A stretch of DNA of 35,375 nucleotides from positions 1-35,375 of the forward strand of contig JAFTDN010000143.1 of NCBI GenBank assembly GCA_017454165.1, written 5' to 3'. The notes under the pieces were generated by a model. It made no database searches. It had not been told where the DNA came from and worked only from the letters and a program-made list of their open reading frames with translations. This DNA is from Bacteroidales bacterium (GTDB lineage Bacteria > Bacteroidota > Bacteroidia > Bacteroidales > Tenuifilaceae). Shown here one piece after another: positions 1 to 7,939 of the stretch (positions are counted from its first letter, which is position 1; each line of letters starts with the position of its first letter). A program made the position numbers and the translations under genes.

Positions 1-1397
1 GATGGGGGAGCCAAGGTACCATCCACGTATGGGGTTTTGCTCCCCCAGAGCACCGACAGGGCGGCCCTAGGCGTAAGCAGGGCACCACCAAGGTCGATGT
101 TCCGCCCCACCTCGCCAAAAAGACGGGAGCTTTTCAGGAGCTGCCACCTGTAGTACGGGTAGAGGAACACCACCTGCCTACGCCGCATGAGCGCGGTGCC
201 CAGCCGCAAGCTCCATGTGGGCAGCCATCCCACAATGCCCCAGCTGCCCTCGTAGGCGAATTCCATCTGCGTCCATTTTTTGCTCGCCAGCCTTATGGGC
301 GAAAAATACTCATAGTACACCGCCGATGTGGTGGGGTCAACCACCGAGCGGTAGCTGTTGCCAAGGTTCTCCAAGCTCTCCACTTCTATGGCCGCGTTCA
401 AGTCGTGCCGGTTGTACGCCTGGAGCCACGACAGCCTCCCCCTATACGCCCACCAGCATCCGTTGTGCTGATTGTAGGATATGGTGAACGATGATTTTTT
501 GCCAAAATAGCCCTCGCGCTTGGCATAGCCTAAATCGTTGTGCCACACCAGCTTGGGGCCGAAGTTCACGCCGAGCTGTAGGCCTAAGCCCCAATGCTCG
601 CTGAGGAAAGGGTTCTCGCGGTTTTTGTCGGTGTAGCCATTCTCGCCAAATTGCTCAATTTTGCCCATGAAGGCACCAAAGCAGATGAGCGAATTGTACA
701 GCTTGTCGGCTCTGCCGTACATGGCCAATCGGAGGCTCTCGGTATTCCGCCTATAGGAAAAGGAGCTGCCCACCTGCAAGAACCTCCCTATGGGGATGTA
801 GGCACCCGCCGCGATGCGCATGTCCATGAAGCTGTTCTTATGGCGCAAATCCTTGTACTTGGCATAATTGGCCGCCGTAAAATCGGCCTTTAGACCTAGG
901 GCCAGCCCCCGCCACAGCCTTCCTCCCACGGCACCCACCAGCTGGTAGGTATCGCGGGATTTGCGCCCGGTATTGGAGAGCGAGTCCTCTACGATATCGA
1001 ACGGCATACGCGAGGGGTCGATAAAGACCGAGCCGGCCATGCCCCTCCCCACGAGGTTGCCGTATCGGATGGAGCCATGGAGTACCACCCTCTGATTGAG
1101 CCAGCGCAGGGCCTCCACACTCGCCGTGGACACAATAGCCTCTGGTGCCTCGTGGTAGTTGGTAAAGCCCCCATTTTGGTACGACACGGATGCCCACGCC
1201 TCGGCCATGTGGCTCACCGCCAAACGCGGTAGCCCCGCTGCATTCGGGCCCGAAAGCCAGGGGTCGGTGCGTAGCAGACCATGGAGGTCGGTGCGTAGCA
1301 GGCTGTCGGCGGGGTGCGCCGCGAGCCTGGGCGGGGCCATTATGGCCCCGCCCAGTGCCATCAACGCCAAACACCTATATACCAAACTATTAGCCAA
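1..1397 (-). CDS. DUF6850-type outer-membrane beta-barrel protein (3' part beyond the window)
   Basis: An open frame of about 465 codons enters from position 1397 and is still open at position 1, so the C-terminus is missing. The translation alternates aromatic and polar residues in the manner of outer-membrane beta-strands (for example AEAWASVSYQNGGF, FLQVGSSFSYRR, MEFAYEGSWGIVGW). It resembles the DUF6850 family that follows DUF4876 lipoproteins in Bacteroidetes. The start is uncertain. A TTG at 1397 gives a good signal peptide (MANSLVYRCLALMALGG, cleavage near RLA-AHPADS) and lies 18 nt after the upstream stop. ATG at 1361 gives a very short leader, and GTG at 1436 would overlap the upstream gene. 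It is third in a receptor/lipoprotein/barrel operon. Substrate and function are unknown; the family assignment is from memory of family features. Confidence 0.72.
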   Translation of the reverse strand, partial: MANSLVYRCLALMALGGAIMAPPRLAAHPADSLLRTDLHGLLRTDPWLSGPNAAGLPRLAVSHMAEAWASVSYQNGGFTNYHEAPEAIVSTASVEALRWLNQRVVLHGSIRYGNLVGRGMAGSVFIDPSRMPFDIVEDSLSNTGRKSRDTYQLVGAVGGRLWRGLALGLKADFTAANYAKYKDLRHKNSFMDMRIAAGAYIPIGRFLQVGSSFSYRRNTESLRLAMYGRADKLYNSLICFGAFMGKIEQFGENGYTDKNRENPFLSEHWGLGLQLGVNFGPKLVWHNDLGYAKREGYFGKKSSFTISYNQHNGCWWAYRGRLSWLQAYNRHDLNAAIEVESLENLGNSYRSVVDPTTSAVYYEYFSPIRLASKKWTQMEFAYEGSWGIVGWLPTWSLRLGTALMRRRQVVFLYPYYRWQLLKSSRLFGEVGRNIDLGGALLTPRAALSVLWGSKTPYVDGTLAPP

Positions 1398-1414
1398 GCT
1401 CGCAGAAATTCCAG

Positions 1415-2860
1415 CTACATCCCCCGCAGCGAGCACCGCTGGCGCTCGTGGAAGTCGTTGGTGGAGTTGTTGGTGTCCTGGAATACGATGTGCGCGCCGT
1501 TCCTCATAGATGCCTCGGCATCGATTCCGCTGGGGTCGGACGATGCGCCCACGCCCAGGGCGTAGCCGTACACCAGCTTCCCAGCATTCTCGGGCAGGGC
1601 CTCGGTGGCGGCCTTATCCACGTTGCGGTAGAGCACGTGGCCCTGCTGGTTGGTCAGGGGCACATAGCCAGCATCGATGTCGGCGGGCATACGTTTTTGG
1701 CTGCTGGCAATCTTGGCGGCGTTCCACACCTCAACCCCATCGAGCACCCACTCGTAGGGCACCTTCACGCATCTCCAGACGGGACCTGCCGCGTAGCCCG
1801 GAATGTACCAATAGTTGCCCGTATTCTCGGCGAACTCCTTGGGGGTCATGCCCTTGGTTTGAAACAGGATGGTGGCGGGCGACACCACGCTCCATGGCCA
1901 AGCGTTGGCCTGCCCGTACTTCACGGTCTTAAGGTAGTGCGATGTGGGGATGACATCGGCGGGCGAGGGGTGGTACTTAGTATTGTTATACGACACCGCC
2001 GAGGGCAGGGTAACGTCGGGCGTAACGTAGTCGGGGTCGTAGCAGACGTAGTAATCCCGGTTGGCGTAGTTCACCGAGTTGCTGCAGGTTTGCGTATTGT
2101 CGATGGCACCGCACACCACCACCACCACCTGCGAGTATGGCTCAACGGTGAGCGTGTCGGGGAAGTACCAAATGCCGTTCTGGGCAGGCAGGAAGCGCTC
2201 GTCCTCGAACACCAGCCTGCCCCCGCTGTACATGTTGTTCATGGTAATGGCCTCGGCGTTGTAGGCCGCAAGCATCCCTAGGCATAGATTGGCCATGGAG
2301 ACGGGTCGGGCCCCGTTGTTGTAGATGATCAGGCTCTTGTCGAACTGAAAGTTCCCTGAGCCATCGTCCTTCATCACCCCTCCGTTGTATATTTCCTTTA
2401 TTATTAGCGGGTTGCGCCCATTGAGCTTGGCCACCCTCACGTCGATATTGAAGGAGGCCGCGCCCACCTCCTCCACCACAATCTGGCTGTTGATACCGTT
2501 GCAGATGTAGTAGTACACGCTGTCCTCGTGCACATCGGAGGTTACAGCCTCGTACAGGCCAACCGGGACACGGAGCACACAGCGGCCCGTGGAGTCGGTA
2601 GCACCCTGGTATATGCCCTCCAGCCCATTGATGTTGCGCAGCTCGATGGGCGCACCGGCGTAGGGCAGCATGGAGGTGTCGGAGTACACCAGCTGCAGGG
2701 CCAAGTCGTACACCTTCACCTCCTCCTCAACCTCCTCCTCGATCACCTTCTTGATTTCCTCGGGCTTCTTTTCGTCCTCCTTGCACGAGAGCATAGCGGG
2801 CATGGCGGCGCACAGCAGCGCGGCCCATAGCACCATCTTAAAGCTTGATTTTATGACCAT
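1415..2860 (-). CDS. DUF4876 family lipoprotein
   Basis: This 481-residue protein begins with a lipoprotein signal ending in the lipobox MLSC (Cys at about residue 26), so it is probably lipid-anchored. A charged Lys/Glu linker (residues 28-47) follows. Next comes a beta-sandwich carboxypeptidase-regulatory-like segment (about 50-145: APIELRNINGLEGIYQGATDSTGRC). The main part resembles a lamin-tail-like fold (LIIKEIYNGG, KSLIIYNNGARPVSMANLCLG) typical of DUF4876 proteins. It sits 26 nt after a TonB-dependent receptor and just before a DUF6850 barrel, an arrangement I recognise from other Bacteroidetes. By analogy with SusD-like or HmuY-like partners it could be the surface ligand-binding component, but it has no SusD TPR features and that role is inference. 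Confidence 0.85.
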   Translation of the reverse strand: MVIKSSFKMVLWAALLCAAMPAMLSCKEDEKKPEEIKKVIEEEVEEEVKVYDLALQLVYSDTSMLPYAGAPIELRNINGLEGIYQGATDSTGRCVLRVPVGLYEAVTSDVHEDSVYYYICNGINSQIVVEEVGAASFNIDVRVAKLNGRNPLIIKEIYNGGVMKDDGSGNFQFDKSLIIYNNGARPVSMANLCLGMLAAYNAEAITMNNMYSGGRLVFEDERFLPAQNGIWYFPDTLTVEPYSQVVVVVCGAIDNTQTCSNSVNYANRDYYVCYDPDYVTPDVTLPSAVSYNNTKYHPSPADVIPTSHYLKTVKYGQANAWPWSVVSPATILFQTKGMTPKEFAENTGNYWYIPGYAAGPVWRCVKVPYEWVLDGVEVWNAAKIASSQKRMPADIDAGYVPLTNQQGHVLYRNVDKAATEALPENAGKLVYGYALGVGASSDPSGIDAEASMRNGAHIVFQDTNNSTNDFHERQRCSLRGM

Positions 2861-2886
2861 TACACAAAAAATTAAAAGTTAAACAT

Positions 2887-5850
2887 CTATATCTTTAGCC
2901 TCAACGACAAACCGTAGTAGAACCTCGGGATATGGCCGCTGCCGAAGATGGAGCTCCTGAGCCCCGTCTGCGATGAGCGGACGTACCCCATGTTGTTGAA
3001 AAAGTTGTTGGCATAGAACGAGACGGACACGTGGTCGCCCACCTCCTTGGTCACCGTGAAGTTGGCCGAGCAGTAGGCCGACAGGTAGTCGGGGTTGAGG
3101 ACGTAGGGGTAGCCAGTTTTCACCACGAGCCGCGAGAGCTGGTTGTAGAGCGCTGGGTCGTTGTCCCTGGCCCACGCGAAGCGCTCAGCGAATGGTATCA
3201 GCTGCCCGGGGTTGCTCCACGTGCTGTAGTACTCGGGGTACACGGCCACGTATTTGTTGCGCACGCTCCTGTCGTAATCGGGGCCGAAAAATCCGTTCAC
3301 ATCATCGATAACGATGCCCCGGCTCCGCCCCCGGCTCTCGGTGAGCGAGCGGCTGTAGCTGTACAGCGATGCTTCCAGGCGCAGCGCAAGCACCAACCGC
3401 ATCTGGGGCACATGCGTGGTGAACGTGGCGTTGAGGTTCACCCCGCTCGCCTCGCGCCCATTGGCCACGGTGGCCGAGGCCACCGTGCTCGTCGATGTGG
3501 ACGACGATCCACGGTAGTAGCCCACCAGCGGGTAGGCCGGGTTGTCCACCGTGCCCACCCCCGAGGTGTTGGCCGGGAAAAGCGTTTCGTCCACCCCCCT
3601 ATATCGGTAGACGCTGCCATCGACCCTGAGCGAGGTTCCGATGGCCTTGATCTGCGCAAAGTCCGCAATCCACTCCAGCCCATCCCTGACAACGGGCGAA
3701 CCGTTGATGTACCGCCGTGTGCTGTTATAGCCCAAACGCTCGGTGTAGCTCAGCTCCATGGGGGATTTCGCTCCGCTGGCATCGTGAAGCGTAACCACGC
3801 CCGTGGCCTGGTCGATGGTGTAGCGGCGGTTGGCTGGGGCCACACCGCTACCCTCAATGGCGGCCTGCCCCGTCAGCTTGTAGGTGTACGGAGAATACTG
3901 CACCACGGCCATGTAGTGGTTGAACGTTTTATGGAGGAAGCCCGACAACGACACCTTAACCCCGCCCCAGCTCACCTCCACCCCAACGTCCGTCTGGTGG
4001 GTGTACTGCCACCTCAGGTTGGGGTTGAACGCGGGCTGAGCCACGTAGGTATAGTAGGCGTAGTAAGCGCGGTTGTCCCAGGTGCTGCCCGGCGTAAAGG
4101 CGAGCATGTCGGAGTACGATGGTGAGGGGTATAGCACCTGAAAAGACGGCAGCTTCACGCTCTTACCCCATCCCGCATGTAGGCTGATCCTGCGCCCCCC
4201 CCCTGCCGGGGCATCCCATAGCACCCACCTCCCCTTCACACGCGGCGAGAGGGTCTGTATGAGCCCAAAGGCAGAGCCCTTCACATGGGTGATGTCATCG
4301 CGCAGGCCCACCGTGAGCACCACCGAGCCGCCGCCCGCAAGGGCGAGCTGGAGCCGCTCCTCGGCCCACAGGGCATAATTGCGCATCCAGGGCAGCGCAT
4401 CGTAGCGGAACTCACGCCAAGTAGGAGCATAGCGCATGTCCTCGTAATGTGTGCCGCGCCCCATGTTACCGCTGGCACCATACTCGGCCCCTGCCTTCAG
4501 CTGGCTCACCACATCGCCCAGATGCCTATTCCAGCTGTATTTAAGGCTGATGGCCACATTCTGCGGCTTCTGGTCGTTCCAGCTGCGCACGTACCAATAG
4601 CCCGTCGGGCCGAGGACGATGCTGGCGTTGGGGGCGGCTCCGTAATCCTGCGCTATGAAGTAGCCCTCCTCCACCGAGTGGATATAAGGCTGCGAGGAGG
4701 CGCTCGAGGCGTTGCTGTAGTACTCCGCCCGCTTGTCCTGCAGCGAGAAAGAGCCCTTAAACTGTAGGTTAGTGCCCCACGGCTTGTTCAGCAGCAGGCG
4801 CAGCTCCACGCTGCCGCGCAGCAGGTTGTCAGCCACTCTAGTATACGACTCCAGCGTCTCATCGGGGTCGGCGACGGAGTTGTACCCGCCCCAATTGCCC
4901 GTCAGCCCTGCGCTAACAGCCCCCCCTCCCCCAAATGGGACGCGACCCGAGTAGCGCAGCGATACCACATTGCGCTCATAGGCCGTATAGGGCGAGGCCA
5001 CATCGGAGAACGACCGCGCACGCTCCAGTGCCACATTCAGCACCCCGCCATGGCCCAGATGGAGGCCCTTTCCAATGGATACCTGACGCGTATGCTGGTT
5101 CAGCTTGCCCTCAACGATTAGGGGCGACTTGCCCCGCCGGGTACGCACCTTCACTATGCCGTTGCTCAGGTCGCCATGCTCCACCGAGGGGATGCCCGCC
5201 ACCACCTCCACGCTCTCGATGTCCGCCGAGCTCATGTTGCGCAGGCTCGCGCCCACGGTCTCGTTCATCGCAGCGTTGTTGTCCACACGCTGCCCATCCA
5301 CCTCAATGGCGGTTCCAAACGAAGCGTTGCCCTTCTCCTGGCCCTCGCTGCGCAGCGACAGCCGCCCATCGCTCATGAGCGTTTCGTTGACAGTTTTGCC
5401 CCCCGGCAAAAGCGTGACCACATTGCCCAGGTTGAGCAGCTGCTGGTTGTCGAGCGCAACGCGGTCGATGAGGTAGGATGTGGTGGCCTCATCGGCCCTG
5501 CGCCGCGCCACCACCTCCACCCCGTCTATGCGCAGGTCGGCCACGGGCATGGCAATCCGCAACGCGCTCGTGTCCAAGGGGACGCGGATGCGCACCACCC
5601 GCTTCGCATAGCCTAGGCACCGCACCTCCATCGTGGCATCGCCCGCAGGCACATGGGCAATGCTAAACGCCCCACGGGCATCGGTAACAGCCCAAAGCCC
5701 GCTCTCCAGCAGCACCACCGTGGCGAACTCTATGGGCCTCTGGGAGGCAGCCTCCACCACTACCCCGCCAACAGCTCCCCCCTGCGCTTTCACCCACAAG
5801 GGGGCCGTCTGCACCAAACAGAAGATTATCAGCAGCTCGACCCGCTTCAT
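2887..5850 (-). CDS. TonB-dependent outer-membrane receptor with carboxypeptidase-like N-terminal domain
   Basis: The 987-residue protein has a signal peptide (to about residue 22, VKAQ), a CarboxypepD_reg-like beta-sandwich (about 25-110: GGVVVEAASQRPIEFATVVL), a TonB plug (about 115-240, including VEVDGQRVDNN-like and SADIESVEVVAGIPSVEHGDLSNGIVKV features) and a 22-strand-type beta-barrel to the C-terminus (GLSLRLKI). It would import a ligand across the outer membrane using TonB/ExbBD energy. No SusD homologue is present; instead the next two genes are DUF4876 and DUF6850, so this is not a classical polysaccharide-utilisation pair. It is first in the operon. A -7-like element (5883-5890) and a 19-bp palindrome (5853-5871) lie directly upstream, suggesting repression at the transcription start. 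The ligand is unknown; metal or cofactor uptake is possible. Confidence 0.93.
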   Translation of the reverse strand: MKRVELLIIFCLVQTAPLWVKAQGGAVGGVVVEAASQRPIEFATVVLLESGLWAVTDARGAFSIAHVPAGDATMEVRCLGYAKRVVRIRVPLDTSALRIAMPVADLRIDGVEVVARRRADEATTSYLIDRVALDNQQLLNLGNVVTLLPGGKTVNETLMSDGRLSLRSEGQEKGNASFGTAIEVDGQRVDNNAAMNETVGASLRNMSSADIESVEVVAGIPSVEHGDLSNGIVKVRTRRGKSPLIVEGKLNQHTRQVSIGKGLHLGHGGVLNVALERARSFSDVASPYTAYERNVVSLRYSGRVPFGGGGAVSAGLTGNWGGYNSVADPDETLESYTRVADNLLRGSVELRLLLNKPWGTNLQFKGSFSLQDKRAEYYSNASSASSQPYIHSVEEGYFIAQDYGAAPNASIVLGPTGYWYVRSWNDQKPQNVAISLKYSWNRHLGDVVSQLKAGAEYGASGNMGRGTHYEDMRYAPTWREFRYDALPWMRNYALWAEERLQLALAGGGSVVLTVGLRDDITHVKGSAFGLIQTLSPRVKGRWVLWDAPAGGGRRISLHAGWGKSVKLPSFQVLYPSPSYSDMLAFTPGSTWDNRAYYAYYTYVAQPAFNPNLRWQYTHQTDVGVEVSWGGVKVSLSGFLHKTFNHYMAVVQYSPYTYKLTGQAAIEGSGVAPANRRYTIDQATGVVTLHDASGAKSPMELSYTERLGYNSTRRYINGSPVVRDGLEWIADFAQIKAIGTSLRVDGSVYRYRGVDETLFPANTSGVGTVDNPAYPLVGYYRGSSSTSTSTVASATVANGREASGVNLNATFTTHVPQMRLVLALRLEASLYSYSRSLTESRGRSRGIVIDDVNGFFGPDYDRSVRNKYVAVYPEYYSTWSNPGQLIPFAERFAWARDNDPALYNQLSRLVVKTGYPYVLNPDYLSAYCSANFTVTKEVGDHVSVSFYANNFFNNMGYVRSSQTGLRSSIFGSGHIPRFYYGLSLRLKI

Positions 5851-5852
5851 TT

Positions 5853-5871
5853 ATTTAGTCTTAATCTAAAT
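5853..5871 (-). promoter_or_regulatory. operator-like 19-bp inverted repeat before the TonB receptor
   Basis: On the minus strand the sequence is ATTTAGATTAAGACTAAAT, with six-base perfect outer arms (ATTTAG/CTAAAT) and 7 of 9 pairs matched overall. It ends 2 nt before the ATG and lies just downstream of the -7 element, where a bound repressor would block initiation. The size and AT-rich form resemble Fur/DtxR-type metal-dependent operators; which regulator binds is inference. Confidence 0.5.
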
Positions 5872-5882
5872 ATAAACTGTGG

Positions 5883-5890
5883 CAAAAATA
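5883..5890 (-). promoter_or_regulatory. Bacteroidetes -7 promoter element for the TonB receptor operon
   Basis: Minus-strand TATTTTTG matches the Bacteroidetes sigma-ABfr -7 consensus TAnnTTTG. It lies about 32 nt before the receptor ATG. I see no convincing TTTG at -33, which fits a promoter needing activation or a weak basal promoter. Confidence 0.5.
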
Positions 5891-6024
5891 CAAAAAGCCC
5901 AGCTCGCCACCACCACTACCCCCCAAAAAAGAGCACCAAACAAACAACTTATTGACATACAGCACACTACACTAAAACATTAAAAAAACTCACACCCAGC
6001 AGCACCACATACCGCAAAAAGTGC

Positions 6025-6032
6025 TACCTTTG
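6025..6032 (+). promoter_or_regulatory. -7 promoter element for tRNA-Leu
   Basis: TACCTTTG matches TAnnTTTG and lies 12 nt before the mature tRNA 5' end, a suitable distance for a short leader. No clear -33 TTTG is present. It may also drive engB, because no separate promoter is visible after the tRNA. Confidence 0.6.
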
Positions 6033-6044
6033 CAGCCGCAACCA

Positions 6045-6131
6045 GCCCAGGTGGCGGAATTGGTAGACGCGCTAGTTTCAGGGACTAGTGTCAGCAATGA
6101 TGTGCAGGTTCGAGTCCTGTCCTGGGCACCA
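6045..6131 (+). tRNA. tRNA-Leu (anticodon CAG)
   Basis: The 87-nt cloverleaf can be read directly. The acceptor stem GCCCAGG/CCTGGGC is perfect. The D arm contains GGCGGAATTGGTAGACGC, typical of tRNA-Leu. The anticodon stem CTAGT/ACTAG encloses the loop TTCAGGG, giving anticodon CAG at 6079-6081. A long class II variable arm and a T arm (CAGG TTCGAGT CCTG) follow. The discriminator is A and CCA is encoded at 6129-6131. Confidence 0.97.
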
Positions 6132-6136
6132 CAACT

Positions 6137-6170
6137 TAGGAGCGCTAACCCGCAAGGATTAGCGCTCCTA
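6137..6170 (+). repeat. perfect 12-bp hairpin after tRNA-Leu (terminator-like, no U tract)
   Basis: TAGGAGCGCTAA (6137-6148) and TTAGCGCTCCTA (6159-6170) are exact inverted copies separated by 10 nt. There is no T run after it, so it may be a processing signal, a weak terminator, or an intergenic palindromic repeat. A hairpin also starting TAGGAGCG is found at 29777-29810. Confidence 0.75.
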
Positions 6171-6189
6171 CGCTATACGGCCCCACCCC

Positions 6190-6783
6190 ATGCAGATCAA
6201 AACGGCAAAATTCGTGGCCAGCTACCCCAGCGTAGAGCGCTGCCCCAAGCCCACCAGGCCCGAGTTCGCCTTCATAGGCCGCTCCAACGTGGGCAAATCA
6301 TCGCTCATCAACATGCTGACAGGGCATGGCGGGCTGGCCAAGGTGTCGCAGCGACCCGGCAAAACGCAGACCATCAACTACTTCGATATCAACGGCGAGT
6401 GGTTCCTCGTCGACCTGCCAGGCTACGGCTACGCACGGGTCCCCCAGAGCACCCGCAAAGGCTTCGCCCGCATGGTGGAGCAGTTCGTGCTCCGGCGCAC
6501 CGCCCTCTACTCCCTATTCATGCTGGTGGACTCGCGGCTCGCGCCCCAGCGCATCGATTTGGAGTTCGCCCAGTGGATGGGCGAGCACGGCGTACCATTC
6601 GCCGTGGTGTTCACCAAAGCCGACAAGATGTCGCGCAGCGCCCTGCAGCAACACCAGGAGCTGTTCGCCACCGCCATGCTAGAGCGCTGGGAGGCGCTGC
6701 CCCCGTTCTTCACCACCTCGGCCACCAGCAGGCTCGGACGCGATGAGCTACTAACGCACATCGCAGGCATCATCGAGGAATGA
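6190..6783 (+). CDS. engB: ribosome biogenesis GTP-binding protein YsxC/YihA (EngB)
   Basis: The 197-residue protein is a TrmE-Era-EngA-EngB-type GTPase used in late 50S ribosomal subunit assembly. Visible motifs are the G1 P-loop GRSNVGKSS (about 34-42), the G3 region DLPGYGYA, the G4 motif TKAD and the G5-like SATS. The length is normal for EngB. The ATG at 6190 places the usual EngB N-terminus (KFVASYPSVERCPKPTRPEFAFIGRSNVGKSS) in frame. It follows tRNA-Leu and its hairpin and precedes prs, which has its own promoter. Confidence 0.96.
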   Translation: MQIKTAKFVASYPSVERCPKPTRPEFAFIGRSNVGKSSLINMLTGHGGLAKVSQRPGKTQTINYFDINGEWFLVDLPGYGYARVPQSTRKGFARMVEQFVLRRTALYSLFMLVDSRLAPQRIDLEFAQWMGEHGVPFAVVFTKADKMSRSALQQHQELFATAMLERWEALPPFFTTSATSRLGRDELLTHIAGIIEE

Positions 6784-6828
6784 GGCCAAAAGGACGGCAC
6801 GGCCCCACGAGTATTAGGGTAGTTTTTG

Positions 6829-6836
6829 TAATTTTG
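6829..6836 (+). promoter_or_regulatory. -7 promoter element for prs
   Basis: TAATTTTG matches TAnnTTTG and lies 26 nt before the prs ATG, in the gap after engB. No good -33 element is seen. Confidence 0.55.
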
Positions 6837-6862
6837 CAGCCCACACATCCACCACCATACCC

Positions 6863-7807
6863 ATGGAGAACCTGCATCAAATCAAATTCTTTACGGGCCG
6901 CAGCACCGCCTACCTGGCGGAGAAGATCGTCAGCAGCTTCGGCTCAACCCTCGGCAAATCGCACGTAACGGTGTTCAGCGATGGCGAGTTCCAACCCTCA
7001 TTCGATGAGTCGGTACGCGGCTGCACCGTATTCATCATACAGTCCACCTTCCCCCCCGTGGAGAACCTCTTCGAGCTCATGCTGATGGCCGATGCCGCCC
7101 GCCGCGCCTCGGCCCACCGCGTGGTGGCCGTAATACCATACTTCGGCTGGGCCAGACAGGACCGCAAAGACCAGCCCCGCGTGGCCATAGGGGCCAAAAT
7201 GGTGGCCAACATCCTGAAGGCCGCCGGCGTGGAGCGCGTGATGACCATGGATCTACACGCCGACCAGATACAGGGCTTCTTCGACATCCCGGTGGACCAC
7301 CTCTACGCATCGTCCATATTCGTACCCCACCTCAAGGGGCTGGGCATCGACAACATGGCCGTGGCCGCCCCCGACATGGGCGGTGCCAAACGCGCCAACG
7401 CATACTCCAAATTTCTGGGCACCAACATGATAGTGTGCCACAAGAACCGCGAGCGCGCCAACGTGGTGGGCGCCATGACCGCCATCGGCGATGTGGAGGA
7501 CAAAAACGTAATCATCGTGGACGACATGGTGGACACCGCCGGCACCCTCACCAAGGCCGCCAACCTGATGATGGAGCGCGGGGCCCGCTCGGTGCGGGCC
7601 ATCAGCACCCACCCCGTGCTATCGGGCGAGGCCTACGAGCGCATAGCCGAATCGCAGCTGCAGGAGCTCATCGTTACCGACACCATACCGCTCCGCGCCG
7701 ACAAGGACACCTCGAAAATCACCGTGCTCTCGGTGGCCGACACCTTCGCCGATGTCATCAGCAAGGTGTACAACTACCAGTCCATAAGCGCAAATTTCAT
7801 TGTATAG
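6863..7807 (+). CDS. prs: ribose-phosphate pyrophosphokinase (PRPP synthetase)
   Basis: This 314-residue enzyme makes PRPP from ribose 5-phosphate and ATP, feeding purine, pyrimidine, NAD, histidine and tryptophan synthesis. The N-terminal half has the ATP/flexible-loop region (FSDGEFQPSFDESVRGCTVFIIQS and YFGWARQDRKDQPR). The C-terminal half carries the PRPP-binding loop VIIVDDMVDTAGTL (about residues 215-228). The length equals typical class I Prs. The start at 6863 gives the standard MENLHQIKFFTGRST beginning. It is a single gene with its own -7 element and is followed by the separate rplY promoter. Confidence 0.97.
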   Translation: MENLHQIKFFTGRSTAYLAEKIVSSFGSTLGKSHVTVFSDGEFQPSFDESVRGCTVFIIQSTFPPVENLFELMLMADAARRASAHRVVAVIPYFGWARQDRKDQPRVAIGAKMVANILKAAGVERVMTMDLHADQIQGFFDIPVDHLYASSIFVPHLKGLGIDNMAVAAPDMGGAKRANAYSKFLGTNMIVCHKNRERANVVGAMTAIGDVEDKNVIIVDDMVDTAGTLTKAANLMMERGARSVRAISTHPVLSGEAYERIAESQLQELIVTDTIPLRADKDTSKITVLSVADTFADVISKVYNYQSISANFIV

Positions 7808-7831
7808 TCACAGAATAATTTCGTACCTTTG
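7799..7831 (+). promoter_or_regulatory. promoter for rplY-pth-S4 operon
   Basis: TACCTTTG at 7824-7831 matches the -7 consensus, and ATTG at 7799-7802 lies 21 nt upstream as a -33 element. The -33 element overlaps the last codons of prs. The predicted transcript has an unusually long leader of about 100 nt before rplY. Confidence 0.65.
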
Positions 7832-7837
7832 CCACCC

Positions 7838-7939
7838 CTCAAAAAGGTTCGGGTGCAATGGGGGGCCATTTGCGTTTCAACACCACTGAGGGAGGCCCTG
7901 AGTAGCACCTAAGGTATTAATTAATAGCTTTTTAAACCA
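7838..7939 (+). promoter_or_regulatory. structured 5' leader of rplY (possible regulatory RNA)
   Basis: Between the predicted transcription start and the rplY ATG lie about 100 nt. They include a hairpin at 7855-7873: a 7-bp stem with one bulged U, closing a GGGG loop. GGTGC at 7852-7856 could pair with GCACC at 7905-7909 as an alternative. Competing pairings in a ribosomal-protein leader suggest autoregulation, but this is inference; I do not recognise a named leader family. Confidence 0.35.

Noticed and set aside
838-1374. Minus-strand frame of 178 codons within the left-edge barrel gene
   Set aside because: It is in a different frame from the one open to the window edge. The accepted frame shows beta-barrel strand patterns and continues without stops from 1397 to 1; this one is Arg/Gly/Pro-rich.
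1448-2281. Long plus-strand open frame (277 codons) opposite the DUF4876 gene
   Set aside because: The translation is Val/Gly/His-rich with no domain, and the minus strand encodes a clear lipoprotein in the same interval. High GC content makes antisense frames long here.
3031-4125. Plus-strand open frame of 364 codons opposite the TonB receptor
   Set aside because: It is an antisense shadow: His/Arg/Val-rich, no signal peptide or motif, and fully inside a well-supported receptor gene.
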